Source of the DNA: Humibacillus xanthopallidus | Lineage (GTDB): Bacteria; Actinomycetota; Actinomycetes; Actinomycetales; Dermatophilaceae | Direction of reading: 5' to 3' | Assembly (NCBI RefSeq): GCF_006717145.1 | Contig: NZ_VFQF01000001.1 | Location: forward strand, 992,001-1,056,000 | Length of the DNA: 64,000 nucleotides | In this document: in pieces, positions 44,514-53,531 of the stretch | How positions within the stretch are numbered: position 1 is the first letter of the stretch | Layout of the letters: every line of letters begins with the position of its first letter | The notes under the pieces: model-generated | Told to the model about the DNA's origin: nothing | Database searches by the model: none | Seen by the model: only the letters and a program-made list of their open reading frames with translations | Made by a program: the position numbers and the translations under genes

Positions 44514-45859
44514 CGGACCCCCTCGTCCGCCGGCGCTGCCGGCACGTCGTGCTCGTCAGGCGCTTCCTCCGCCGGCGGCGTCGCGGCCGGACGCGCGAAC
44601 TGTGCCGACACGGCCGTGCCCAGCCCGGGTGCGGACTCCACGGCCAGGACGCCACCGAGCTCGGCGGCCCGGGACTGCATCGAGCGCAGGCCGAAACCTC
44701 CCGTGGCTGGTCCGGCAGCAAACTCCGGCAGCGGGGGCCTCGTGCCGAAGCCCGTGCCGTCGTCGACGACATCGAGGGTCACCGCGCTGTCCATGACGGT
44801 CAGCGTGACATCGGCCCGGGAGGCGTGGGCGTGCTGGGCCGTGTTGGCGAGCGCGGTCTGGGCGATGCGGAGCAGGGCCACCTCGACGGGGGTGCTGAGC
44901 GAGGCCGCGCCGGCCTCGTCGTGGAAGGACACGCGGATTCCGGTTCGCGCGGCGGTCGTGTCGCAGAGCCGCTGGAGGGCGGCAGCGAGGGTGGACCCCT
45001 CCAGATCCCGCGGAGCCAGCTCGCGCACGAACCGCCTCGCCTCGGCCAGGTTCTCCTGAGCCGTCTGACGGGCCTGCTCCACGAGGACCGCCGCCCTGGC
45101 CGTGTCGAGCGGCGCCGCCGGGCCCGCGGGCCGGGCGGGGTCGAGCGCCCGGCCTGCCGCGCGGAGCAGCAGCTGGATGCTGGACAGCCCCTGCGCCAGC
45201 GTGTCGTGGATCTCGCGGGCCAGCCGCTCCCGCTCGTCGAGCACCCCCGTCCGGTGCTGCACGGCTGCCAGCTCCGCCCGGGTCCGGTCGAGCTCGACGA
45301 TGAGGCGCCGACGCTGCTCGGACTCGGCCTGCAGCGCGTGGTAGCCGTACACCGTGGCGATCGCCACCCCGGCCCCGAGCATCGGACCGATCGCCATCGC
45401 GGCCGTGAAAGTGTCCTGATGCCAAGCAAACCCAGCAACTGCTGCGGCAGTCGTCAGGGCAACGGCCACAAGCCCGGCAGGGCGCGGGAGCAGGTGCAGC
45501 AGCAGGAGGAACCACGGGAAGGCGAGGTAGACCGCCTCGGGGCTGAGGACCAGCAGGGCGAGCCAGGTGCCGAGCAGCACGGCCAGCCAGAGGCCCGCCC
45601 CACGCGATGACGCGGCGGCACTCCATCGCGACCCCACGGCATACACCGCGCCGACCAGAGCCGAGCACGCGAGCACCCACGGCCAGTCGTCACTCCCATC
45701 GACCACGCTGCGCACGGAGGCGAGTGCGAGCAACGCCGCCACCAGCAGGTGCAGTCCCCACCGCAACGAGGTGGGCACGGAGGTCGCGCCCCGCCGGGGT
45801 GCGGAGGTGGGGGAGTCCGCCCGGGCGGAGGCTGTGGGGGAGGGGGCACCTGGGGACAT
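44510..45859 (-). CDS. Sensor histidine kinase (HisKA_3 type)
   Basis: This 449-residue protein has five to six membrane helices in the first 175 residues, a dimerisation domain with the phospho-acceptor His218 in REIHDTLAQGLSSIQ, and an HATPase domain (about 310-425; LANTAQHAHA as N-box, DVVDDGTGF as G1 box, GFGLRSMQSRAAELGG as G2). There is no large outside domain, as in intramembrane-sensing LiaS/DesK-like kinases that report membrane or antibiotic stress. Disordered Pro/Ala tails flank it. The cognate regulator is directly downstream. Confidence 0.9.
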   Translation of the reverse strand: MSPGAPSPTASARADSPTSAPRRGATSVPTSLRWGLHLLVAALLALASVRSVVDGSDDWPWVLACSALVGAVYAVGSRWSAAASSRGAGLWLAVLLGTWLALLVLSPEAVYLAFPWFLLLLHLLPRPAGLVAVALTTAAAVAGFAWHQDTFTAAMAIGPMLGAGVAIATVYGYHALQAESEQRRRLIVELDRTRAELAAVQHRTGVLDERERLAREIHDTLAQGLSSIQLLLRAAGRALDPARPAGPAAPLDTARAAVLVEQARQTAQENLAEARRFVRELAPRDLEGSTLAAALQRLCDTTAARTGIRVSFHDEAGAASLSTPVEVALLRIAQTALANTAQHAHASRADVTLTVMDSAVTLDVVDDGTGFGTRPPLPEFAAGPATGGFGLRSMQSRAAELGGVLAVESAPGLGTAVSAQFARPAATPPAEEAPDEHDVPAAPADEGVR

Positions 45860-46077
45860 GTCCCGGCCACACTACGGCGGCGTGCCGGGCGGTGGCATCC
45901 ATCGAAAGGTTGACCGGCGGGTGCTCCGATCGATGCGGATAGACCCTCCTCACGCTCGATGTGTCGCCCCTGCCGCAGCAGGAGGGTGGAGACCGGCGCT
46001 GCACCAGCGCGACGGCCCTGTCACGTGTCCCACCGCACGGAGTCGGGCCGCGCAACCCGTGGAAAGGAAGCACCGGC
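45860..46077. promoter_or_regulatory. Divergent region, two-component system / ABC transporter
   Basis: These 218 bases hold both promoters. AAGGAAG at about 46064-46070 is the RBS for the GTG start of the permease. No TCATCC palindrome and no clear dyad is seen. A GCAACC-N19-CGTG match ends on the GTG start codon and is probably chance. Confidence 0.4.
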
Positions 46078-47235
46078 GTGTTCGTCGCCATCCGAGATCT
46101 TCGCTTCGCCAAGGGACGGTTCGCCCTCATGGGCGCCGTCGTGGCACTCATCACCCTGCTCGTCGTCCTGCTCTCTGGCCTCACGGTCGGTCTCGGCCGA
46201 GGCAACACCTCGGCCGTGACCGACCTCGGCGCCGACCACCTCGTGTTCGCGGCGCCCCCGGTGGGGCAGAAGCTCGCCTTCACCGACTCGTCCGTCAGCC
46301 CGGCGGTGCGCTCCGCGTGGTCGCGCGTGCCCGGGGTCCGCAGCGCAGAGCCTGTCGTCGTCGCCATGACCCGAGCCGCCACCGCCGGGCGCACCGCCGG
46401 GGTCGCCGTCTTCGCCGTTCCGCCCGGCTCGCCACTCGTCCCTGGTGGCGGCGACGGAGGCGGTGGGTCTGGAGCTGCCGGCTCTGTGGCGCCGGGCCGG
46501 GTCGTCGTGTCGACCGGGGCAGCGGCGGCGCTCGACGTCACCGCGGGCGACCGCATCGACCTGGCCGGGCGGTCGGTCACGGTGGGGGAGGTCTCCGGCG
46601 CCGACGAGTTCTCGCACGCGCCGGTCGTCTGGGCCGCGACGGCGAACGCGCCGGCCTCCGGCCTCGAGCCGGGGCACGCGACGTTCCTCGCCCTGACGAC
46701 CGGCGACACGGAGCAGCGGGCCGTGGGCGCAGCTGATGGCGGCTCCGGTCTCGACGCAGACCTTGCCGCCGCCGACCAGAGGCTGGGCACCGTCACCCTC
46801 ACCCCGGCGCAGTCCGTCTCGGCCATCGGCTCCTTCTCGTCCGAGAACGGCTCGCTGCAGCTGATGCGGGCCCTGCTCTTCGCCATCTCCGCCCTCGTCA
46901 TCGGCGCGTTCTTCACCGTCTGGACCGTCCAGCGCAGCGGTGAGATCGCCATCCTCAAGGCGCTCGGCGCGTCCACGCGCTACCTCCTCGGTGACGCCCT
47001 CGGTCAGGCGCTCGCCCTTCTCCTCGTCGGCACCGCTGCCGGCGCCGCAGTCGCCGCCGCCGCCGGGGCCGTGATCACCACCACTGCAGGCTCGACCGTG
47101 CCGTTCGTCCTCGACCTCCCGACGCTCCTGGTGCCGGTCGTCGTGATGACGGTGCTCGGCCTCGCGGGGGCCGCCTTCTCACTGCGCACCGTCACCACCG
47201 TCGACCCCCTCACTGCTCTCGGAAGTGCACGATGA
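46078..47235 (+). CDS. ABC transporter permease (FtsX/MacB type)
   Basis: This 385-residue protein has one N-terminal helix (about 17-40, LMGAVVALITLLVVLLSGL), a long outside domain (about 45-245, Gly/Ala-rich with a GGGDGGGGSG linker) and three C-terminal helices (about 265-380). The FtsX core motif appears as GEIAILKALGAS before the last helices. GTG 46078 has AAGGAAG 7 bases upstream. The stop overlaps the ATPase ATG (ATGA). Such pairs pump peptides or lipids, or act in antibiotic resistance, under a neighbouring two-component system. Confidence 0.87.
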   Translation: MFVAIRDLRFAKGRFALMGAVVALITLLVVLLSGLTVGLGRGNTSAVTDLGADHLVFAAPPVGQKLAFTDSSVSPAVRSAWSRVPGVRSAEPVVVAMTRAATAGRTAGVAVFAVPPGSPLVPGGGDGGGGSGAAGSVAPGRVVVSTGAAAALDVTAGDRIDLAGRSVTVGEVSGADEFSHAPVVWAATANAPASGLEPGHATFLALTTGDTEQRAVGAADGGSGLDADLAAADQRLGTVTLTPAQSVSAIGSFSSENGSLQLMRALLFAISALVIGAFFTVWTVQRSGEIAILKALGASTRYLLGDALGQALALLLVGTAAGAAVAAAAGAVITTTAGSTVPFVLDLPTLLVPVVVMTVLGLAGAAFSLRTVTTVDPLTALGSAR

Positions 47236-47912
47236 CCCTTCAGCTCGATGACGTCACCCTCACCTACCCGGACGGCGCGCAGCGCGTCACCGCCCTCGAA
47301 GGGGTCTCTCTCACAGCGGAGCCCGGCACCCTGACCGCCGTGACGGGCCCCTCAGGCTCCGGCAAGTCCAGCCTGCTCGCCGTCGCGGCGACGCTCGTCG
47401 CGCCCGACTCCGGGCGGGTGCTGCTCGGGGGCCGCGACCTCTCGGCCCTGGGCCCGAAGGAGACCGCCACGGTGCGTCGCGAACGCATCGGCATCATCTT
47501 CCAGAGCTCGAACCTGCTCGCGTCGCTCACGGCGATCGACCAGCTCCTCGTCCTCGCGCACATGAACGGCACACCCCTGTCGGTGGCGCGCCCCCGAGCG
47601 ACGGAGCTGCTCGATGCGGTCGGGCTGGCTGACCAGGCGGACCGTCGACCACATCAGCTCTCGGGTGGCCAGCGCCAGCGGGTGACGATCGCCCGCGGAC
47701 TGATGAACGACCCAGCGCTGCTGCTCGTCGACGAGCCCACGAGCGCCCTCGACAGCAACCGCGGCGAGGCGGTCGTGCAGCTGCTGCGGCGGCTGACGGC
47801 CGAGCGTGACCTCACGACAGTGATGGTGACCCACGACGAGCGCCACCGCGACTCAGCCGACCAGGTGACCGAGATCGTGGACGGCAGACTCCGACAGCTA
47901 GCCGACCGGTGA
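47232..47912 (+). CDS. ABC transporter ATP-binding protein (LolD/MacB type)
   Basis: This 226-residue ATPase has Walker A GPSGSGKSS at about 39-47, the LolD/MacB signature IGIIFQSSNLLASLTA around the Q-loop, LSGGQRQRV, Walker B ALLLVDEPTSALD and a switch His in MVTHDE. It overlaps the permease by four bases. Its last 15 bases overlap the convergent TIM-barrel gene of the cyclitol operon. Confidence 0.9.
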   Translation: MTLQLDDVTLTYPDGAQRVTALEGVSLTAEPGTLTAVTGPSGSGKSSLLAVAATLVAPDSGRVLLGGRDLSALGPKETATVRRERIGIIFQSSNLLASLTAIDQLLVLAHMNGTPLSVARPRATELLDAVGLADQADRRPHQLSGGQRQRVTIARGLMNDPALLLVDEPTSALDSNRGEAVVQLLRRLTAERDLTTVMVTHDERHRDSADQVTEIVDGRLRQLADR

Positions 47913-48767
47913 GGAGCCCAGCACGCTGCGGGCGCTCGCGGCAGCCCGGGCGACAGCCTCGGCGACCGGCTGGGACCGATGCTCGTCGGACAGGATCTCC
48001 ACGCCCCATGGCCCGTTCCAGCCTGCGGTGCGCAGCGCCGAGATCATGGCCGTGAGGTCGAAGCTGCCCTCGCCGCAGTAGCGACGCCGATGCACGGTGT
48101 CGTCGAACAGCGTTCCGATCACCTGCTCGTCGGCGTCGTTGAGCTCGACGCCGATGATGCGGTGCAGCGGCACGGTCGCGAGGTCGGACGGGGGCGTGTG
48201 TCCGCGGGCGATGTGCCAGGTGTCGATCACGACGCCGCCGGCGGCGTGTCCGGCGGCCTCGACGAGCTGCAGACCGTCACGAAGCGTCTTGACGTTCGAC
48301 CACGGGAAGAACTCGAGCCCGAGCCGGGCGCCGACACCCTCCGCCTGCGCCGCGAGCTCAGCGAACCTGGCGGCCCAGAGGCCACGGTCCCACGGGCCGT
48401 CATCACCGTCGGGGGTGACCTTGAGGTGCCGGGCGCCGAGCGCCTCCGCTGCCCCGAGGAGGTCGTGGCGCACACGGTCTGACTCCTGTCGGTGCTCCCC
48501 GTCGTCCCACCAGTAGGGGATTCCCTCGAGCTCGAGGTCGTCCATCCCGTTGTCAGCGAGCATCGCACGTATCCCATTGAGGCCGTATGCCGCCACGGCC
48601 GCGGGCAGGTCGTCGGACAGCAGTCCGAAGCCCCGGAAGCCGGCCGCCGATGCGGCCTCGATCCGTTCACGCAGGGGGAGCGGACTGCGCAGGTCGGTCC
48701 GATCCGAGGCGGCATCGCCTGCGGTCGTCCAACAGGTGGCGAGCAGCTCGTCAGTGGGCGCTGTCAT
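47898..48767 (-). CDS. Sugar phosphate isomerase/epimerase-like TIM barrel, last gene of cyclitol operon
   Basis: This 289-residue xylose-isomerase-like TIM barrel (AP_endonuc_2) has metal-ligand segments in LGLEFFPWSN, VVIDTWHIARG, GVELNDAD and WGVEILSDEH. The family isomerises or dehydrates inososes and ketoses. It overlaps the upstream oxidoreductase by four bases and is the last of ten leftward genes. It is not close to the IolE-like protein encoded at 49789-50721, so the two probably do different steps. Confidence 0.82.
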   Translation of the reverse strand: MTAPTDELLATCWTTAGDAASDRTDLRSPLPLRERIEAASAAGFRGFGLLSDDLPAAVAAYGLNGIRAMLADNGMDDLELEGIPYWWDDGEHRQESDRVRHDLLGAAEALGARHLKVTPDGDDGPWDRGLWAARFAELAAQAEGVGARLGLEFFPWSNVKTLRDGLQLVEAAGHAAGGVVIDTWHIARGHTPPSDLATVPLHRIIGVELNDADEQVIGTLFDDTVHRRRYCGEGSFDLTAMISALRTAGWNGPWGVEILSDEHRSQPVAEAVARAAASARSVLGSSPVG

Positions 48768-49792
48768 GTCTGGTCACTTCCGGGGTCGCGGTGGGTTGGC
48801 CTCGGCTGCAGGCCGACGGCTTCGTAGCACTGGTCGATCAGGCGCATCGTCCTCACGGCGTCGGTGGCATCGGTGCGGGCCGGCACACCGGTGCGGACGG
48901 CCGTCGTGAAGGCCTCGAGCTGGTAGGTGTAGGAGGAGCGTGTGCCGAGGCGCTCGGTGCGGGTGCCCTTCGTGGTGGTGACGATGAGCCGGTCGTCGTT
49001 GTGCGGGTTGACGAAGTCGGTGATCACCGCCTCGCCGGCGGTGCCGATCAGACGATGACTCATCTGGTGGTGGTCGCTCGCCATGTTGCAGCCGGCGGTC
49101 CCGGTGACGCCGTTCGGGAACTCCAGCTCGGCGGTCAGCCACTCGTCGACCCTGGGGTGGCCCGCTCGCTCGCCTCCGCGTGCCCCGACCAGGGCAGGCT
49201 CGCCGCCCACGAACGGAGCAAGCATGCGCATCGAGTGCAGGCTGTAGCAGCCGAGGTCCATGAGGGCTCCGCCGCTGAGCTCGAGCGACCATCGCGGATC
49301 GCTGTCGCTCGGCGCCGGCATGTCCATCACGGTCTCGACGTGCCGCAGCTCACCGAGCTCCCCGCTGGTGAGGATGGCGTGCAGCCGCGCGACCAGCGGG
49401 TGCCAGAGGTAGTGGAACCCCTCGAAGAACTGTCGGTCCGTCCGGCCCGCCACCGCTGCGACGTCCTCGGCCTCGGCGGCGTTGCTCGCCGAGGGCTTCT
49501 CGGTGAAGACGTGCTTTCCGGCGGCCAGGGCGACCTTGTTCCACGGTGCGTGAAGGCTGTTGGCCAAGGGGTTGTAGACCGCCTCCACCTCGGGGTCGTT
49601 GATGACGTCGAGATAGGAGCTGTGGACACGCTCGACGCCGTGCGCCGTGGCGAAGGCCGCCGCCCGGGCAGGGTCCCGGGCGGCCACAGCGACGAGCCGG
49701 GTGCCGGTGATCGTGGCCGGCTTGATGACGGCCAGCTCGGTGATGCGAGCGGCTCCGAGCAGGCCGAGCCGCAGCGGCTCCACGTCGCTCAT
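48764..49792 (-). CDS. Gfo/Idh/MocA oxidoreductase (cyclitol operon)
   Basis: This 342-residue NAD(P)-dependent dehydrogenase has a Rossmann motif LGLLGAARITE at about 9-19, the EKP motif in HVFTEKPSASNAAEAE and a C-terminal GFO_IDH_MocA_C-like domain with FHYLWHPL and GGALMDLGCYSLHSMR. The ATGA overlap with the IolE-like gene upstream shows coupling. Start ATG 49792 is set by the family start (MSDVEPLRLGLLG); the longer frame is unsupported. Substrate unknown, likely a polyol or inosose. Confidence 0.85.
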   Translation of the reverse strand: MSDVEPLRLGLLGAARITELAVIKPATITGTRLVAVAARDPARAAAFATAHGVERVHSSYLDVINDPEVEAVYNPLANSLHAPWNKVALAAGKHVFTEKPSASNAAEAEDVAAVAGRTDRQFFEGFHYLWHPLVARLHAILTSGELGELRHVETVMDMPAPSDSDPRWSLELSGGALMDLGCYSLHSMRMLAPFVGGEPALVGARGGERAGHPRVDEWLTAELEFPNGVTGTAGCNMASDHHQMSHRLIGTAGEAVITDFVNPHNDDRLIVTTTKGTRTERLGTRSSYTYQLEAFTTAVRTGVPARTDATDAVRTMRLIDQCYEAVGLQPRPTHRDPGSDQT

Positions 49793-50721
49793 CCCGGTGT
49801 CGGAGCCGACGAACGGGCGAGCAGGTCCCGCACGTGGTCGGCGCTGATGCGCACGTCGTGGATCGGCCCCTCGCCCTGGGGCTCCTCGGTGAGGATCGTG
49901 TCCTGCTCGAGGGTGTACCACCCTGAGTAGCCGTTGCCCTGAAGCGTGCCCACGATGGACCCGAAGTCGACGTCCCCTGTGCCGAGGGGACGGTACATCC
50001 CCTCGATGACCCCCTCCGTGTAGGTGAGGCGTCCGGCGCGCACCTTGTCGGCGATGGAGCTGTCGACGTCCTTGAGGTGGGTGTGCGCGATGCGGTCCGG
50101 TGACTGGCGGGTCAGCTCGGCGGGGTCGGTGCCACCGATGAGCAGGTGCCCGGTGTCGAGGCACAGGGCGATGGACGAACCCTCCAGGACGCGCTGGACC
50201 TCGGGACCGGACTCGATCATGGTCCCGACGTGCGGGTGCAGCACCGCCCGCACCCCGTGCTCCGAGGCGAGGCGTGTGATGCGGTCGAGGTTGTCGAGGA
50301 GCCTCTTCCAGCCGGCTTCGTCGAGGATCGGCCGGGTGTCGTAGCCGTCGAGTCCCGAGACCGCCGACAGCACGAGGACCTCCGCATGGGTCGCGTCGTA
50401 GCCAGAGAGGATCCGGCTGATCTCGGGGAGCGGGTCGTGCCCGGACTGGTGCATGAGGACGGGAGTGAAGCCGCCGACCGCAGTCAGGTGGTGGCGTGCG
50501 AGAACCGCGGCCATCTCCTGGGGGTCCGCGGGCAGGAACCCGTCCGGGCCGAGCTCGGTCGCGGAGAGACCGACCTCCTGCATCTCCGCGAGCACGCGCT
50601 GGGGAGTGAGCTGGTAGCCCCAGTTCGGGACCTCGCAGACTCCCCAGGAGATGGGCGCGCCGGCAATCCGGCCCTTGATGGGGGTGTCGGAGGGGGTCGG
50701 ACGCAGCGTGTGGTCGGTCAT
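49789..50721 (-). CDS. iolE: Inosose dehydratase-like TIM barrel (IolE family)
   Basis: This 310-residue xylose-isomerase-like TIM barrel begins, after a short tail, with IAGAPISWGVCEVPNWGYQ, the typical start of actinobacterial IolE-like proteins. Metal ligands are expected in AVLHPHVGTMIE, ALCLDTGHLL, IAHTHLKDVD and WYTLEQDTIL. IolE removes water from 2-keto-myo-inositol to give the dione that IolD cleaves, and IolD is encoded in the same operon. ATG 50721 overlaps the upstream dehydrogenase stop by four bases. Confidence 0.78.
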   Translation of the reverse strand: MTDHTLRPTPSDTPIKGRIAGAPISWGVCEVPNWGYQLTPQRVLAEMQEVGLSATELGPDGFLPADPQEMAAVLARHHLTAVGGFTPVLMHQSGHDPLPEISRILSGYDATHAEVLVLSAVSGLDGYDTRPILDEAGWKRLLDNLDRITRLASEHGVRAVLHPHVGTMIESGPEVQRVLEGSSIALCLDTGHLLIGGTDPAELTRQSPDRIAHTHLKDVDSSIADKVRAGRLTYTEGVIEGMYRPLGTGDVDFGSIVGTLQGNGYSGWYTLEQDTILTEEPQGEGPIHDVRISADHVRDLLARSSAPTPG

Positions 50722-51722
50722 GACTGTCGAACCTCGTCTATCTGCACCGGGCGGTGCTCCTGCAGGGAAAGGGTGGCGGCCTCCGCGATGAAGGCGACGG
50801 CCAGTGCGTCGTCGACGGTGCACGGTGAGTTCCGTTGTCCGGCAACAACTTCGGTGAACGCCTGGAGCTCGGCGTGGAAGGCCCTGGTGAGCCGGTCCAT
50901 GAAGAAGGTGGCCGGCGGCCCAGCCGGCCAGCTGACTCCGGGCTCGAGGTTGCGCAGAGGAGTGGTGTCGCTCCACCCGGCGGCAACGCTGTCGCCCGTG
51001 CCGTGCAGCTCCAGGCGCACGTCGTAGCCCCGGGGGTTGTAGCGAGTGTTCGAGACGACCGCGGTGGCGCCGTCGTCGAAGGTCAGCACGGTCGCAGCGG
51101 TGGCCACGTCGCCGAACTCGGCGAAGAAGTCGGCACCCCTGGCGCTTCCGGTGGCATACACCTCGACGACCTCTCGACCCGTCACCCAGCGGACGGTGTC
51201 GAAGTCGTGGACGCTGCAGTCGCGGAAGATCCCGCCGGACGTCTGGATGTACTCGCGGGGGGCGGGCGCAGGGTCCAAGGTGGTGGAACGGACCGTGTGG
51301 ACCCAGCCCAGCTCACCGGACTCGACGGCCGACCGGGCTGCGCTGAACGCCGGGTCGAAGCGTCTCGGGTAGCCGACCTGCACGGCGATGCCGCTGTCGG
51401 TCACGTAGCGGGCGATCTCTGCCGCCTCGGACAGGTCGCCGGACAGCGGCTTCTCGCAGAAGACGGGGATACCGGCGTCGATCCCTGCCCTGATCAGCTC
51501 CGTGTGGGCGTTGGTGGCTGCGGCGATGACGATGGCGTCGACCCCGCTGCCGATGAGGCTCTCGGGGGAGTCGGCGACCTGTGCGCCGACCCGTTCCGCG
51601 ACGGCCCGGGTGACGGCGGGGACCGCATCCGTCACGACCAGGGATTCGACAGCCGGGAGCTGGGACAGGGTGTCGGCGTGAAACGAGCCGATTCTGCCGA
51701 GACCGATCAGGCCAAGGCGCAT
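50718..51722 (-). CDS. iolG: Inositol 2-dehydrogenase-like oxidoreductase (IolG family)
   Basis: This 334-residue Gfo/Idh/MocA protein has LGLIGLGRIGSFHADTL (Rossmann) and FCEKPLSGDL with the catalytic-region Lys. It also has the IolG-type block SGGIFRDCSVHDFDTVRW, whose Asp and His are the expected proton relay. It should oxidise the axial hydroxyl of an inositol to an inosose with NAD+. A 52-base gap separates it from the SDR gene upstream, so a second RBS region lies there. myo-, scyllo- and chiro-inositol cannot be told apart by eye. Confidence 0.82.
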   Translation of the reverse strand: MRLGLIGLGRIGSFHADTLSQLPAVESLVVTDAVPAVTRAVAERVGAQVADSPESLIGSGVDAIVIAAATNAHTELIRAGIDAGIPVFCEKPLSGDLSEAAEIARYVTDSGIAVQVGYPRRFDPAFSAARSAVESGELGWVHTVRSTTLDPAPAPREYIQTSGGIFRDCSVHDFDTVRWVTGREVVEVYATGSARGADFFAEFGDVATAATVLTFDDGATAVVSNTRYNPRGYDVRLELHGTGDSVAAGWSDTTPLRNLEPGVSWPAGPPATFFMDRLTRAFHAELQAFTEVVAGQRNSPCTVDDALAVAFIAEAATLSLQEHRPVQIDEVRQS

Positions 51723-51774
51723 GGTTCTCTCCTCGATACGAGTTGGGTGAAGGGGGTGGTGCCGAAGCGGTGGG

Positions 51775-52554
51775 TCAGCCGAGGCCGCCGATGACGTTCT
51801 GGTCCCAGTCGATGACGGAGCCGGTGACGACGCCGCTGCGGTCGGAGAGCAGGAAGACCACGAAGTCGGCGATCTCGTCGACCTGCCCGAGCTTGCCCAT
51901 GGGCAGTCGCGCAGCGGCCTCCTGCTGCCAGTCCGCGCCGGCGTCGTGCGTATGCCGTTGGGTGACGTCCTCGCCGTCGGTGGCCGACCAGCCCATGTTG
52001 AGGCCGTTGATCCGGATCCGGTCCCAGCGGTGGGCGTGGGCGGCGTTCTTCGTCAGCCCGGCCAGCCCCGCCTTGGCCGCGACGTACGGAGCGAGGAAGG
52101 CCTGCCCGCCGTGGGAGTCGATGGAGATGACGTTGACGATGGTCCCGGGCTCGCCCCGGCCCACCATGTCGGCGATCGCCGCTTGCATGAGGAAGAACGG
52201 GGCCCGCAGGTTCACGGCGATGTGCTGGTCGAAGAGCTCTGGCGTGGTGTCGAGCATCGTGCCGCGAGTGGTGAGTCCCGCAGCATTGACGAGGCTGTCG
52301 ATGCGGCCGTGACGCTCGATGGTCGCTGCGACGGCGGCCTGGGCCTCGGGAACGTTGCCGATGTCGGCGCGGACGAAGACGGCGTCCGTGCCAGTGCCCC
52401 GCAGCTCAGCGGCGACCGCTTCTCCGCGGTCGCTGTTCCGCCCGGCCAGGACCAGCGTGGCACCCTCACGGGCGGCCGCCCGGGCGATGCCGGCACCCAG
52501 CCCCTGGGTGCCGCCGCTGACGAGCAGAACCTTGCCTCTCAGGAGGTCTTCCAC
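51775..52554 (-). CDS. Short-chain dehydrogenase/reductase
   Basis: This 259-residue classical SDR has the cofactor motif VSGGTQGLGAGIA, NAAG in LVNAAGLT, and the catalytic Ser-Tyr-Lys in ISIDSHGG and YVAAKAG. GTG 52554 is chosen because AAGGAG sits 5 bases before it; the longer frame has Arg/Pro-rich shadow sequence. It overlaps the upstream dehydrogenase gene by 16 bases. It probably oxidises or reduces a polyol intermediate of the operon. Confidence 0.87.
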   Translation of the reverse strand: MEDLLRGKVLLVSGGTQGLGAGIARAAAREGATLVLAGRNSDRGEAVAAELRGTGTDAVFVRADIGNVPEAQAAVAATIERHGRIDSLVNAAGLTTRGTMLDTTPELFDQHIAVNLRAPFFLMQAAIADMVGRGEPGTIVNVISIDSHGGQAFLAPYVAAKAGLAGLTKNAAHAHRWDRIRINGLNMGWSATDGEDVTQRHTHDAGADWQQEAAARLPMGKLGQVDEIADFVVFLLSDRSGVVTGSVIDWDQNVIGGLG

Positions 52555-53531
52555 GTCGACTCCTTCACGGTCGTCGGAACGGTGTCTGCGTGCTCCCACC
52601 CGGCGTTTGCGACCGCGGCGGGGGTTCGGCCGCTGAGCACATCGAGGACGCCGCGGGCGGCATCCGAGAAGGTGGCGGCCGTGGCCTGCCTGCTGAGCCC
52701 CATGAGATGTGGGGTGAGCACGACGTCCGGGTGGTCGAAGAGGGGGTGGTGCACGGGCGGCTCCGGATCGAAGACGTCGAGCCCCACACCGCCGAGCCGG
52801 CCGTCCTCCAGTGCGGCGTGGACGGCGTCGATGTCGAGGAGACCGCCACGGCCGCAGTTGACGAGGATGGCGCCGGCCTTGACGTGGCGCAGGAGATCGG
52901 CGCCGATCAGGTGGTGGGTCGACTCGAGGAGGGGCAGGTGCAGCGTGATGACGTCGCACCTGCTGACGAGATCACGCAGGTCCGCGCAGCGCACGTCGGC
53001 AGGGGGCTCGCTCACGGGGTCGTAGGCGAGGACGGTCATGCCCAGCGCGGCGGCGAGGACTGCGGCTCGCTGGCCGATGCGGCCGTACCCGACGACCCCC
53101 AGCACCGAGCCTCTGAGGTCGCCGACGGGGACCGTGCCGCGCTCAGCCCACCGGCCCGAGCGGACGAGGGTGGTGAGGGGTCCGAAGCGCTTCACGAGAT
53201 GCATGGCCATGGCGATGGCGCCCTCGGCGACCGCGGCGGCTCCGGCGCCGGGGGTGGTCACGACGGCGATGCCCCGGGCCGTCGCGGCGTCGAGGTCGAC
53301 CCGCTCGACACCCACGCCGGTCCGTGCCACGACGCGCAGGCGTGGCGCCCGGGCCAGGAACTCCTCGTCGACCTGCGCGTCGGCACGGGCGATGGCACCC
53401 TGAGCGAGGGCCAGGTCCGACCCCGTCGGCTCCGGGACGAACCGGCAGTGACCGCCGAGGACGGGCTCGACGAGGGCGGGGTCGACCTGCCCGAGGCCGA
53501 CCACCACCGGCAGCTGGTCGAGCTCAGGCAT
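52539..53531 (-). CDS. D-isomer-specific 2-hydroxyacid dehydrogenase
   Basis: This 330-residue SerA-like protein has NAD motif VVGYGRIGQ, and the catalytic Arg in NCGRGGLLD, Glu in FDPEPP and His in LTPHLMG. There is no ACT domain. ATG 53531 (MPELDQLPVVVGLG) lies within the end of the previous oxidoreductase gene (8-base overlap). Hydroxyacid dehydrogenases are not part of the textbook inositol pathway, so this step marks the operon as different. Confidence 0.87.
   Translation of the reverse strand: MPELDQLPVVVGLGQVDPALVEPVLGGHCRFVPEPTGSDLALAQGAIARADAQVDEEFLARAPRLRVVARTGVGVERVDLDAATARGIAVVTTPGAGAAAVAEGAIAMAMHLVKRFGPLTTLVRSGRWAERGTVPVGDLRGSVLGVVGYGRIGQRAAVLAAALGMTVLAYDPVSEPPADVRCADLRDLVSRCDVITLHLPLLESTHHLIGADLLRHVKAGAILVNCGRGGLLDIDAVHAALEDGRLGGVGLDVFDPEPPVHHPLFDHPDVVLTPHLMGLSRQATAATFSDAARGVLDVLSGRTPAAVANAGWEHADTVPTTVKESTWKTS

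Noticed and set aside
46052-46080. GCAACC-N19-CGTG match before the ABC permease
   Set aside because: The CGTG includes the GTG start codon and the RBS lies between the boxes, so a promoter here would start transcription inside the gene. Probably chance.
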